Assembly (NCBI RefSeq): GCF_943734655.1
Contig: NC_071355.1
Coordinates: forward strand, 91,545,449-91,609,448
Direction: 5' to 3'
Source of the DNA: Sabethes cyaneus
Lineage: Eukaryota > Arthropoda > Insecta > Diptera > Culicidae
DNA: 64,000 nt
The translations under genes and the position numbers were made by a program. Below the pieces are notes generated by a model. It saw only the letters and a list, made by a program, of their open reading frames with translations. It was not told where the DNA came from and ran no database searches. Positions 25,430 through 36,473 of this stretch are shown here, one piece after another (the stretch's first letter is position 1; each line of letters starts with the position of its first letter).

Positions 25430-25660
25430 GAAAAGATTGACTGCCGGCAGTATACCATAAAATTGGTAACCAACCACTAGCAATGGCATTTCATAGGATA
25501 TTTTCTAGGATTTGGGAGGCGGAGAAATTACTTGGAATGGCTAAAAGATGTGGCAAGTTCCATTTCAAAAAGGGTGTTTGATTGTCGAAATTACCGCAAC
25601 ATTACGCTGATCAATGACGCCTACAAGCTGTTCTCCCAAGCCAAGGCTCCCTACGAGATT
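25430..25660 (+). mobile_element. LINE family B RT fragment
   Basis: The + strand carries FSRIWEAEKLL (about 25500-25535) and then NYRNITLINDAYKLFSQ (about 25588-25640), equivalent to the NYRGITLVNAAYKVLSQ segment of the copy at 27980-29365. Frames shift between the two parts. About 75 codons of the RT remain. Confidence 0.6.
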
Positions 25661-25769
25661 TAACGAAAATCTGATAGAAGTCAAACAGTCATTTGATCTA
25701 TTAGAAAGGCAGTTTTTGGGAAACACAGATTTTGAGCTTTATCTATTTGATATGGCCACCATTCTAGTT

Positions 25770-25925
25770 GTCATTTTGTACATCGTCGGTTTCAAGCTCC
25801 TTATTCATGTTGCTGTCGGCTGTGACCGGAAATTCCATATACATGAACTCATCAACCACTCCAAGTTCATCGTCGTCAGAAGTCAGTATCCACGGGAGGC
25901 CTTCTCATGTACCTGGTTTTACACA
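25770..25925 (-). mobile_element. LINE family B fragment, opposite strand
   Basis: The stretch around 25800-25905 (GTTGCTGTCGGCTGTGACCG, then ATACATGAACTCATC) parallels 28520-28600 of the larger family B copy, which encodes the LEVVEEFVYLGSLVTAD block on the - strand. Small and frame-shifted. It lies opposite in orientation to the fragment at 25430-25660. Confidence 0.6.
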
Positions 25926-26176
25926 CATTGCAATGTTTTTAACTGATAATATGAAAAATGTATTCAGAACAGGTTCCTTGACATTTTGATATTGATATCA
26001 CAACAGTTTTACCATGCACTCAGGAGTTATCATCTATTAAAAACATTAGGAAAATTTCGAAAAACATTGTTGCGTGAAAAGAGAATATCTTTACTTTTGA
26101 AGAAAAAGGACATATAAAAGAAAGTTGACGTCATAATTTTTGTATGTGTAAGTTGCATGCTTTATTTCAATTTTGT

Positions 26177-26288
26177 AATCCCAACAAACATTTTTGTTGA
26201 ATAGTGGCTTATATGACTTTTGTATAGCTGATAGCCCGGTAACAAGCCCATGATAAGCTGTTATAAAACAAAAATGTTTGTTGGGATT
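26177..26288. mobile_element. Short MITE with perfect 21-bp terminal inverts
   Basis: Positions 26178-26198 (ATCCCAACAAACATTTTTG...) are exactly mirrored at 26267-26287, and the next base on each side also pairs. The element is about 112 bp with no coding content. The terminal ATCCCA resembles the hairpin at 35478-35573. Confidence 0.8.
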
Positions 26289-26969
26289 TATCTGAATTCA
26301 AAAAATATTTGGATAGAGCATTTTTTATCAAGCGCATCGTTTTTACGATGCTGCCCGTGAGAGGGTTAATCGTCATTGGAACTGATTTAAGAAATGTACA
26401 GATCTAAATTCGGATTCGGGCAACTGAAAGATCAACTGATTATTTTCCCTGTGTTTTGTACCAGTGAAACTTGGAAAAGAAAAATAATTTGATTTTTGTA
26501 ATAGAAATTTCAATCAACTTCAACGTTGTCTGATCAAATTTTGATCGTAACACACTTTATACTTCACACATGATGGGTACAGTTGCGTAACAATAACAAA
26601 AAATACTCTGGTTTTGAATAAATGGTTACTTTAAATAAATGTGTGATAACTTCTACAATACGTACTAAGGCATTATCGAACTGCATTTTCATTGAAGGAT
26701 TATAGCTTTGACAAGTGATATGGCGTTTTTGTTATCATCTGTAGCCTTAAATTTATTTGAAAAAGTGTGGTATATCAAAGACAAACATTTTTTAAAAATT
26801 CTGAGAATACAAAGCACGATAATTGAGTGTGGTAACAATTGATAACGCGTTTTGGCTTAATGTTCTAAAAATCGGCTGTAATGGTTAAGTGATTTACATT
26901 AGGTGCTGATCAGATTTGTGTTCAATTTCGTTTTCAGATTGGCAAATTCCCTATTTTCAAGACAGTGCA

Positions 26970-27265
26970 CTGTGCACAATGGGCAAAAACGAGCTCGTAA
27001 TCCCAAGAATTAGAAGCCGCTGGTTTGGAATCTTACAAGATACCTATTTCTATGTAAAAGAATGCAGGAAATCGATAGGTGGTGGTTTAACCCTGCGCAG
27101 ACTTCGGGAAGTGGTCCGTTTTGCCCTATTTTCCTATCATGACAAAAGCTAATTAAACAGTATAAAAACTTATTTGCCGCCCGTGAAACGAACTCAAAAA
27201 GCTTCCAAATATTGTCAAAACATCAGAAGTATCAAATTCCCTCCATTCTATACTGTGCGAAATGC
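26970..27265. repeat. Left arm of a ~290-bp long inverted repeat
   Basis: This arm, starting near CACAATGGGCAAAAACGAGC and ending near CTGTGCGAAATGC, is matched in reverse at 29650-29937. Long exact words (AATCCCAAGAATTA, GCTGGTTTGGAATCTTACAA, CTAATTAAACAGTATAAA) show close similarity with scattered differences. Arms are separated by about 2.4 kb, of which 1.4 kb is a later LINE. Confidence 0.85.
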
Positions 27266-27660
27266 AAGATAGTCCATTTTTGTTTTGGGGGGGGGGCGAA
27301 AAAAAAACAAACTGATTTTTTTAATCGAGCAAAAAAAATATTGCTTTGAGGTATTTTTACTTAAAGTTTAAATGTGAAAACCAAATCTATTCTTGCTTTT
27401 AATATATACGTTATTATTTTCCATGCGAAAATCTACGAAAAAAGACTAAAACGAAAGAAAAATTTTTCGGCCGATTTTTGGAAATTTCGTTGTTCGAATT
27501 TTCATTTCTGTTTCGTGCTAGAGGCATTAACTCAACTCGTACACTCATTTTTCGAGTTTTTCAGGCTGTAGAATCCACAGACAATTGATTTTATGAAAAA
27601 AATTAACTCATATCCTACATATTATTTTTTTGCCCCACGATTTTTCAAGCCAATTTCCAA

Positions 27661-27680
27661 GGGGGGGGGGGGGGGGGGGG
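27661..27680 (+). repeat. G20 homopolymer
   Basis: Twenty consecutive G residues. A shorter G run (9-10 bases) lies at about 27288. Such tracts can form G-quadruplexes and are also a common site of sequencing error. Confidence 0.95.
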
Positions 27681-27979
27681 TGACAAAAACTTTTGAAATT
27701 ATTTGCAATGGCCTAACTTGGGAGAACAGTTAAAAGCAATAAATTAATTGGATGCGGAGTTATTGTGCAGAATTCATTTTTAAGTGTACTTTTTAAATAA
27801 ATCATTATATCTCGCAACTAGCAAAAGATAGATAGTTGCTATATTCAGCAAAGTTGCTCATTTAGTGTGTTCTATAATTTTTCTGAAGAAAAAATTTTTT
27901 TTGGACGTATTCAAAAAAAGTAAAAGCTTGTATCACCCTGATAGATGAATATAAGATCACCTTGATGGTTTGAAAAGAT

Positions 27980-29365
27980 TCTTCTTCTTCAGCAGCATAG
28001 AGCCGGGGTGGCTCGTGCTGTTTCAAGCACTCGTCTCCATTCAACTCAGTCTTGGGCCACTCGTCGCCAATTCCCTAGTCGTCTCAGAAGTCGCAAATCG
28101 CTTTCGACCTGGTCGAGCCATCGTGCACGTTGGGCCCCCCTGTTCCTGGTGCCGGTGGGGTTGTTAAAGAGGACTATTTTCGTCGCACTGTCGTCCGGCA
28201 TCCTTACGACGTGTCCGGCCCACCGTAGCCTTCTAACTTTCGCTAGATGTACGATGGGAGTCTCCCCAAGCAGTGCCTGTAGCTCGTGATTCATACGCCT
28301 CCGCCACTCTCCGCATTCAGTTTGTACTCCGCCAAATATCGTCCGCAGCACTTTCCGCTCGAACACGGCAAGGGCGCGTATGTCCTCCGTAAGCAGCGTC
28401 ACGGCTTCAAGGCCATAAAGAACTACCGGTCTAATAATGGTTTTGTACATTGTTAGCTTCGTGCGGCGGCGTATGCTTCCTGATCGTAGCGTTTTACGAA
28501 GGGCACCTTACTAGTGTTGTTGTCCGCGGTCACCAGCGATCCCAAATACACGAACTCCTCTACCACTTCTAGTTCGTCGTCGTCAACGGTTACCGTCCGT
28601 GGGAGGCGCGCGTTTGTTTCCTTTGAGCCTCTTCCTTTCATGTATTTGGTCTCCGATGCATTTATTTTTAGCCCAATTCTCCTAGACTCCGCTTTCAGTT
28701 TGGCGTAGATTGCCTCCGCCGTCGCAAAGTTCCTGGCAATGATATCGAAGTCATCTGCAAAGCCTAGAAGTTGGCTACTCTTGGTAAAAATCGTGCCTCT
28801 CGTTTCGATGCCCGCTCGTCGGATCACCCCCTCAAGAGCGAGGTTGAACAGCATGCAGGATAGACCGTCACCTTGTCTCAACCCTCGTCGCGTCTCGAAG
28901 GGACTCGAGAGAGTCCCAGAGATGCGTACGAAATACATCACTCGATCCAATGTAGCTCTGATCAGTCGCGTCAGTTTGTCCGGAAAACCGTATTCGTGCA
29001 TTATCTGTCATAGCTTGTCTCGATCGACTATATCGTATGCTGCTTTGAAATCAATAAAGATGTGATGCGTGGGAACGTTGTACTTCCGACATTTCTGCAA
29101 GATCTGTCGGATAGTAAAAATTTGGTCCGTAGCTGCGCGAGCCCCCATGAAACCCGCTTGATAATTCCCTACGAAACCTTGTGCTATCAGTGACAGCCGG
29201 CGTAACAGGATCTGGGAGAGTACCTTGTAGGCGGCGTTTACCAGCGTAATACCACGATAGTTGCAGCAGTCTAGCCGATCACCCTTTTTGTAGATGTGAC
29301 AAACCACTCCTTCCATCCATTCCTCCGGTAGCTTTTCCTCCTCCCAAATCCTCGAAATAACCCAG
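27980..29365 (-). mobile_element. LINE family B (RTE-type), 5'-truncated, with 14-bp target duplication
   Basis: A 1386-bp insertion bounded by TGGTTTGAAAAGAT on both sides (27966-27979 and 29366-29379). On the - strand it starts inside RT (RIWEEEKLPEEWMEG), then NYRGITLVNAAYKVLSQILL, THHIFIDFKAAYD, RRGLRQGDGLS, and the catalytic LLGFADDFDI. After that come the FVYLGSLVTADN block and the C-terminal RALAVFERKVLRTIFGG, RWAGHVVRMPDDS and GAQRARWLDQVE. The 3' tail is (GAA)n. One in-frame TGA interrupts the frame near 29005 and a frameshift lies near 28450-28510, so the copy is inactive. Confidence 0.9.
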
Positions 29366-29649
29366 TGGTTTGAAAAGATGCGCTGTATTTTATTGATAAA
29401 CTTCTCCAAAGACACCATCGTTGAAAAATTACGATTTTTTTACGCAATAGCAAATGAACGTGTTTTTGTAGATGTAGGAGAGAATCAGGCAAAACGAACC
29501 GACTGTGAATTCATCACGGTACCAAATCGATGACAATCAACTTTCCTGATGTCTTTCGAGTAAAATTATTCCCCTGTCTTTGAATTAGTTTTAATCGCTC
29601 TAATTAGGTTTTACTATGTATTTAGGGGTGAATTGGGTAAAATGGGCAT

Positions 29650-29937
29650 TTCGCACAGCATGGTATGGATGGGATTTGATTCTTCTGATGTTTTGACCAA
29701 ATTTGGAAGCTATTTGAGTTCACTTCATGGGCGACAAATAACTTTATACTGTTTAATTAGCTTTTAACATGATTTTTGGGCAAAATGGACCACTTTCCGA
29801 AGTCTGCGCAGGATGAAACCATCACCAATCGATTTCCTGCATTTTTTTACATAAGAATAGGTATCTTGTAAGATTCCAAACCAGCGGCTTGTAATTCTTG
29901 GGATTACGAGCTCGTTTTTGCCCATTGTGCAGTGTGT
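29650..29937. repeat. Right arm of the long inverted repeat
   Basis: Reverse complement of 26970-27265 at high similarity by eye. It begins near GCATTTCGCACAGCATGG and ends near GCCCATTGTGCAGTG. Together the arms could fold into a hairpin if transcribed. Confidence 0.85.
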
Positions 29938-31877
29938 TACTAATATCAGACTACATTAAAAAGTTTAAATTAATTTCATTTAATTCTTTTAAAGTGACTG
30001 AAGGGAACGAATGGCGAATATAATAGGCTTTTCTTGTGGCGAAGCTTTTCTCAAAAACTAACAAAGATAAAATTAAAAATGCTTTTATAGATTTTTGGGA
30101 CACACTTAAGTCAAATTTCAGTATACACTAAATTTACGGCACATATTGGTGCATTTATCAAGACGAGGTAGATAAAGTTTGGCTTGTTGTTTCCGTTCTA
30201 ATTTATCAGAATTACACAAAATGAAACTAAAACTTTTGCTGGACAGCTGCGTGTGTCATATATTAGCACATTGTTTGTAAGCTATGGCGGAATGTCTTGG
30301 AAAACGCTTTGGAAAGTTGAATAATGTATTCAACTGTGGTAATTATGAACGTCTTGGGATAAGACTATGCTATCTTGTCGGTAACCATTGCGTTATAATG
30401 CAGGATATGAATTTAGATAATTTTTTTCGCAATTCGTAACACGAATGAACTTAATAAAGAAATCCAACGTTATTAACAGCAATTGATTATTGCCACTATC
30501 AGCACTATTTGCATAGCGAGGAATTAATCATTCCGGGGTCAGTGTGTTCGGTCACTCTTCTCTGCAAAATGAAGCCGCTCTCGAGATATAGCGGAATCAT
30601 AGTTCTTTATGTTGTCTTCATTTACTATCCACCGCCGAACATTTCCAACATCATTATTGCGTTGTATAGAAAATGAGTAAAAACGAATCGAAAATAGAGA
30701 AGTACATTAACTCTCATTCTCCCCACCATATAAAGAACAAGACTGAAGTAATCGTTTCGGTGGGTGGTTGCCGATAGGTTGGGTGGTCGCGAGGGAGGTT
30801 ACTAATGTGAAATAGAATCTTTCTTCACCATTGCACAGCAGATTATTATAAAATGAAACTTCACATTCAGTGCGAAGCGAGAAAAAGCAAAAGAAACCAA
30901 GAACGGGTTCATTTCACCGTTCGATGTGTGATGCTTTCCTTTTGCCTTCCAGAGACTATCGGTTAGAACGAGATAGCACTATAATAATGAACTTACACAT
31001 TGACTTGCGTCTCCATCGTGTTTCACAATGTCTGCATGCGCCCGACCGTGCAATACATTTCGGCTATTGAAGTGTAGGCTAGTGTTGGTGCTTATATGCC
31101 CCACCTTTTTATCCTTTTTTAATCGATGGGCGGAGCGTTATGCACATTGCGTTTCCATTCTTGTACGGTGCCAGTTATAACATATACCATCATCGGTGTT
31201 GAATTTCAAAGCACTTGTTCTTCGCTATGCACAAGAGACGTCACACACACGAACGTAAACGTCACCAAGCTGGGTGGAAAAGCCATCTTTCCGGAGACTG
31301 CGAGATACAGTAAGCATTGAGCAAAGCATAAGCACGCGACTCTTTCGGTGTTTGGTCCTACGGTTTCTGTCGGCATTGAGTAAGCGGTGAGAGAAGAAAG
31401 CATAATTGACAACGATTATTGTGTGTTGTCGCGATTAAACGCGTGTTGATACGGAGGCTTTTTGGTCCGGAACAAGTGTATGAGTGAGAGGAAATTCTAC
31501 AGCAAATATGAGCATAGTTCACTGGGCTATTGAACAGCATGACAAAAGCGCAACAATAGCACCAAAAGTCGAGTCATTTGAAATCAATTGCCGGTGCGTT
31601 GTTGAATAGGATACAATTTCTTTCGAATTCATTCGTTTACGTTAGGCCCGGTAAGTCGGACGCGCGTTTTCTATTTGAATTGGGTGAATAAACGGAACGG
31701 CGATTTAACTTATCGGAGATTAGTGAAGCATATGGCTGACAGTGTTTGTGATTACAGATTAACAATAGTGTTTAGGTGAATTATAATGTTAATATTCGAA
31801 TAGATTATATTGTGTATTATTGCCATTATTCAGACGAAATTACATTAGTTAATACGGGAATTAAAACGTGTTTTCAG
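29938..31877. other. Region upstream of the HGTX exon
   Basis: No coding exon that I can support. It should contain part of the 5' region or an upstream intron of HGTX. A TATAAAA at 30847 is followed by CATTCAGTG near 30865, but the spacing (about 22 bp to the A) is short for a TATA/Inr pair, so no promoter is claimed. The acceptor-like GTGTTTTCAG ends at 31877. Confidence 0.4.
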
Positions 31878-32985
31878 TGGTTTCCTCTGCAAGTTTTCAA
31901 TCGAGTTCAAAGTGATCAGTTTTCTGAAAATACTGTCAATCTGGGTAGTCATTATTTGACAGATTTGGGCGGCGAAAGCCCTAAAACGGGAAACCTTGCG
32001 GTGCCAGCAGGTTACGGTGGTGGAGCTTCCCAGCAGCAAACGACTGGTTTTCCTCATCCGGATTGTGCACCTAACTCCTTTAACCTGGCGGCGTTTAGAT
32101 CACCCGGTTTGTTGGGAACGCATGGATTTAATTTTGGGAACAACTTCGGTTTTCGAGATCCATCCGTGTTTGATCCGACCAACGTGCACCAGGGCCCGAT
32201 CCAACAGCACTTACCTCAGACAAACGGAAATACCTTACTGAATCTTGCTCAGGGGTTCCGGAATAACAATGATACCAGTCCTGTGAATTTGTATCTTGGG
32301 AATTCGAGCCCGTCTAGAGATACAAACTTGGATACATACTGCTATCAGAAGAAAGATTACCCCGATAGTCAAGAAAATCTCAGTTATAACGAACAAAATA
32401 AAGACGACGAGGTTAACATTCTGAGCCGAGAAAATAGTCCAAACGGAAGGATAAACTACAATTCGGACAGTTCAGATATCCGGGATAAACGACAAGATAC
32501 TTGCAGTCCTGTTGACAGCTCGCGATCTTATTCTAGTCAAAATAAGGACGACCTTACTGGTTACCACAGTCCGCACAACGACAGCGTTGGGTCCCGCAGT
32601 CCGGAAAATCTATCCCATATCGGCCTCAACAATCCTGCCATTGTACCCGTCGGCAGTGGATACACTCCGAACAATCCCAACTGCTCCAACAACAATAATT
32701 TAATCAACAATAACCACCTGAAGACCAAATCGCACACGATCTCCGACATGTTGGATCACAAACTGCAGTTGAGTTTTCTGGGACCGCCCCTGGCCGCCCT
32801 GCACTCGATGACGGAGATGAAAGCTCAACAGGGTGGCAGTCCGGTTCAGAATACACCGCCACAAACGCAAACCCACCAGGTTGCCGGAGTACCCGGAGGT
32901 GGTGGAGCTCCCAATCCGCACGGGATCGATACGATATTATCGCGACCACCGCCGGTAACCAGTGCCCAATTGAATGCCTTAGGAG
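31878..32985 (+). CDS. HGTX: NK6-class homeobox protein HGTX (Nkx6), N-terminal coding exon
   Basis: The gene encodes an NK6-class homeodomain transcription factor, known in insects for motor-neuron identity and in vertebrates for neural tube and pancreas patterning. The frame is open from 31776 to 32996 and rich in Asn, Ser, Gly and Pro. Near its end it has LGPPLAALHSMTEMKAQQ, close to the N-terminal block of vertebrate Nkx6, and HGIDTILSRPPPVTSAQL, the eh1/TN-type motif expected to bind Groucho. The exon probably starts after the acceptor GTGTTTTCAG (31868-31877, phase 0) and ends at G32985 before GTTGGT (phase 1). No ATG precedes 32748 in frame. Either the start is on an upstream exon, or translation begins at ATG 32748, the position equivalent to the vertebrate start. 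The 290 codons before it look coding, so I favour an upstream exon. Confidence 0.85.
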
Positions 32986-33211
32986 GTTGGTATTGATTTT
33001 TTGTGTGTTTCGTTTGCGATCGTGAAATTTGTTTAAATTAAAAAGTAGAATTGTTCAATGTTGCTAATGTATTAGGGATAATTCGATGGTAGCTTACCTT
33101 GAAAATGAGCATTTTAAAAATTATTTATTTAATCATGCATATTTAAAACACGGCTTCTTTATTTAACTACCACTACATGATTCGCTTGTCTAATATTTTT
33201 CGTTTCTTATG

Positions 33212-33290
33212 CTGAGGACTCGGGTTCAAGTCCCAATCCCGCAGTAACCACGAATGACCCTAGCTGTTACAGTGAATGGATACACAACAA
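33212..33290 (+). mobile_element. tRNA-derived SINE fragment (family A)
   Basis: GAGGACTCGGGTTCAAGTCC (B-box-like GGTTCAA) followed by CCGCAGTAACCACGAATGAC matches the second half of the SINE at 40496-40620. The A-box half is missing. Confidence 0.6.
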
Positions 33291-33700
33291 TTTCAGGGTT
33301 AGTGCTTCGACTTTATAGCCTCTACCAGTCGAAATTCGGACATGCGAAAACTGGTTTGTTAGACCAGTAGTGTCATACCTTCAAGCCAACTACGACGAAC
33401 GATCCGCATTCTTATGACCAGAACTTGTCGTATACAAAAAAGCAAAGTCTTGGGCTTAAACGTCATTCTAAGACTTGACCCTTCTTTATCGACAGACTTC
33501 ACAGCCGGCTATTAAAGTACAGAAATGGTCAAATCTTCCGACAAAAAAAAGAGTACAGAACAGTTACAGGGCTAGTGCAAAAAACCTACTGACTCTATCT
33601 AGCAGCATCGCTTAGCCGAGATTCGAACATACGACGACTGGCTTGTTAGACCAGCATCGTACCGTGAACGTACCATATTCCGTGCAGTTAAGACATTTTT
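33290..33700 (-). mobile_element. SINE family B copies (two partial units)
   Basis: Near 33330-33390 and 33615-33660 the + strand reads CTGGYTTGTTAGACCAG, after GAAATTCGGACATGCG and GAGATTCGAACATACG. On the - strand these become a GTTCGAATC B box preceded by a TGGTCTAAC A-box-like word, as in tRNA-derived SINEs. The body ACTTCACAGCCGGCTATTA (near 33490) recurs at 56840 and, reversed, at 11125. Boundaries are approximate. Confidence 0.55.
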
Positions 33701-33859
33701 ATGATTCTTCCGCTATTCTAAGTATTCTAGATTTAAATTAACAACGTGGATAGCAGCAACGTGTAGTGCTACGGTCTATAATATCTGGTAAAAAATATGG
33801 GAATTATAAGCCGACCAACAATTGAGTATATTTTTCGTTTTGTAAACTTATCCACGGTG

Positions 33860-34843
33860 CCTAATTCTGCGCACTTTTTTGTCCATGTTCCTAATTCTGC
33901 GCATGTTTACTCCTAATTCTGCGCACCCAAAAAGTGAAAATGAATACTTCTGCCATGCTGTTTATGTCTTTAAACGCTGAAAGCACACCAAAAAATCCGA
34001 CATTAACCATTACCATAATTAAATCCATGATCCGGCCTTCTTGTGCTGTCCGGGTGGCAAAGGAATATTGTTATAATTTTGATTGCTTCATTTTAAATAT
34101 TTTATTCTCGATAACGTAAAGGGCGAATTGATTCGGGTTTTCTGCATACTGAACATTACACTTTAGACTAATACCAAAACTTGTGTTTTCATATAGAAAC
34201 CACTGCCCCACTCTCTGGCAGCTCCTTGAGGTTGCACTTAAAAAAAATAGAAGACATGGTTTCATGAATTGGCGCTCGTGGTTTCGGACCCCGAGACACA
34301 GCACAGGATTCCAATCAATGGAAGTCAAAGATTCTACTTGAATTTTCATGCCTCCAAACCTCAGCCATTTGGGTGAGGTTGCGTATTCTTTCGCGCTTTC
34401 TTCGTAGGATACATTACTGCGCAGAATTTGGAACATAAATAAAAAATCTGTGCCTAAATCTGCGCATTATTGCATCGCATTTTTCTAAGGAAAGCAATGC
34501 ATGCAATCACTCTTTTTGTCTAAAACATGACTAAAACCAATTATTCTTTTTAATTGTGCTGGGTAATTTGATCATTGCAAAGAATTTCGATCATAAATTT
34601 GTTAATCTTCTAGCACGACAATCTTAGCGTTGCTGCTAACGACGATGTTTTCTGACATATAAAATACTTTCAGTTTCACGTTAAATTATTTCGCTCTCAA
34701 ATATTATGACCCATTTGTGAATAATGGCGTAATATTCAACAGACATTTATAAAAAAATAACGCAATGATCATAGTTATGCACAATGTTAAAAAATACTTA
34801 TATAAAGAAAAATGCGCAGAATTAGGAGCTGCGCAGAATTAGG
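33860..34843. mobile_element. MITE with iterated CCTAATTCTGCGCA words
   Basis: The left end carries three exact direct copies of CCTAATTCTGCGCA (33860, 33890, 33912). The right end carries two exact inverted copies (34813-34826 and 34830-34843). Degenerate copies sit inside near 34419 and 34453. CACGGT lies at both outer flanks (33853-33858 and 34850-34855), a possible part of a target duplication. A 121-codon - strand frame (34071-34436) is inside; it has no recognised homolog and may be chance. No transposase. Confidence 0.8.
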
Positions 34844-34929
34844 AGCGGTCACGGTACTTCGAAACCAACTAAGCGGGTAAAGTTGTCATATATAAGTTAT
34901 CCAAATTACCTTCCAACATCTATTCCAGT

Positions 34930-35182
34930 CAAGGGGTTTCCAACAGCAATGATTATTACGCATCTTCGAAAAAAGTTACTTTTGATTACTTTACTGATTA
35001 CCTCTGATTACCAGTAATCAATCTCTTGTGATTACTATAAATTGATCATGATTACCAATGATTACTTTAGATTATCATTGATTACTCTACTGATTACCAT
35101 TGATTACCTAATTAATTCGTAAATAATTACAAAAGTAATCTCTGATTACTACGCACTTATACGCCTGTCTGGAAACCCCTTG
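34930..35182. mobile_element. hAT-type MITE made of TGATTAC repeats, perfect 8-bp duplication
   Basis: A 253-bp element with ends CAAGGGGTTTCCAACAG and, in reverse, CAAGGGGTTTCCAGACAG. It is flanked by exact ATTCCAGT copies (34922-34929 and 35183-35190). Nearly all of the interior is built from TGATTAC and its variants (TGATTACC, TAATCA, TTGATTAC). The 8-bp duplication and terminal CA...TG fit the hAT superfamily. Confidence 0.9.
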
Positions 35183-35477
35183 ATTCCAGTGGAAACGGGT
35201 CATCTTGGAATATTTTAATTCAAATGAAATTGACACTGGACACTAAACTTACATGATTAAGATTTTTAGCCATGATATTTACTGAAGTTTTTGGAGCGTC
35301 TTAGTAGAATACGAAACCTAAAAATAAAATTGGATTATTTTAAATTAAATTGGATAAGTTTTCTTATTTTTTATTTTTAGACATGATATTTAGCCCCTGA
35401 AAAGTTCTACCCAGCCAATTTTTAAAGGAAGTGTAAATACACCAATACACAAGCACACTCAACTCTTGAAAAGCCAA

Positions 35478-35573
35478 CATCCCAGTAAGAATTTGTTGTG
35501 CGACGTCGGACTGACGCAAGCAAGAGTTAAGCTTGTGTCAGACTACGTACGTCCGACAATTCTTACCGGGATT
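35478..35573. repeat. Short hairpin MITE, ATCCC ends
   Basis: ATCCCAGTAAGAATT at the left pairs with AATTCTTACCGGGAT at the right. Inner parts (GACGTCGGACTGACGCAAGC and GCTTGTGTCAGACTACGTAC) also pair imperfectly. About 96 bp, non-coding. Confidence 0.75.
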
Positions 35574-35989
35574 GTAGAAACGATGCGATCAAGATAATGA
35601 TTTATTGATTTACTATTTGATGGGGCTTTCAACCGTGGGTTGGTTCGCCCCAAAAGCTAATGATTATTTTTTTATGAAAGTACACTAAAAAGAAGCTTAA
35701 GTTTTGATTTTTGTTTTCCATGACCAACGCTCTATTAGGTAACATATTTTTTCAAATCAAATATGTATATTTCAAAATTCAAAAACACAGACTTACAGAA
35801 AAAAAATTGAAATCCACGAAAATAATGATTTTTTTTCTAATTTTCACGGATTTTTGTTTTTGAAAACTAATAGCTCTTGAGGGCATGGACAAAATATTGC
35901 AGTTTTGGTGCTACAATGTTAAGAAATCTGTTCTGAACACATTTTAAATCAGATTAATTTTCAACAAATATCATAAGTGGAATCAACCT

Positions 35990-36470
35990 GGAGCAGCACT
36001 TTCAATGCTAGGCAGTCAAAACGGTTTATCTCTCCAAACATTTCAATGATTCGCAAAATTCTGCAGCTTTCAAAGAAAGATCTAAGCATTCATACTGGTC
36101 TTATAACAGGACATTGTCCGAGCCGCTAGCATCTGAAGCTTTTGGGAAAGCTTCAAGATGCTATTTGTCGCTTCTGTGGCATAGAAAAGGAAGACTCGGA
36201 ACATCTGTTATGCCGATGTCCGGTAATTTTCAATAAAATATTAAGGTTCTTCGAAGAGGGCTGTTAGATACCTCTGATATTTGGAGAACAACTCCCAGCG
36301 CAGTAGTGCACTTCATCCGAAGTGCATCTCCGGGCTGGACAAATGCTATTAGTCAAACAATGACGATCACTTCTGATAGTAGTCATTTTTATAACATAGC
36401 TATAATAAAACGGGGGATATATCACAATAAATCAAACAAATGGTCGCAGTGATAAAAATACCCAACATGA
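35990..36470 (+). mobile_element. LOA/I-type LINE 3' end (zinc-knuckle remnant)
   Basis: The + strand, with frameshifts, reads LSIHTGLITGHCPSR and then DAICRFCGIEKEDSEHLLC (about 36085-36220). This Cys-x2-Cys...His...Cys pattern after LTGHC is typical of the C-terminus of I, R1 and LOA clade LINE proteins. A non-coding tail (GGGGGATATATCACAATAAA) ends near 36470, directly against the reversed Helitron fragment. The copy is 5'-truncated and dead. Confidence 0.7.
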
Positions 36471-36473
36471 AAA

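Noticed and set aside
30847..30870. TATA box and initiator for HGTX
   Set aside because: Spacing is too short and no transcript evidence can be seen; TATAAAA is common in AT-rich DNA.
34071..34436. 121-codon frame inside the CCTAATTCTGCGCA MITE
   Set aside because: No transposase motif or homolog recognised; length is compatible with chance.
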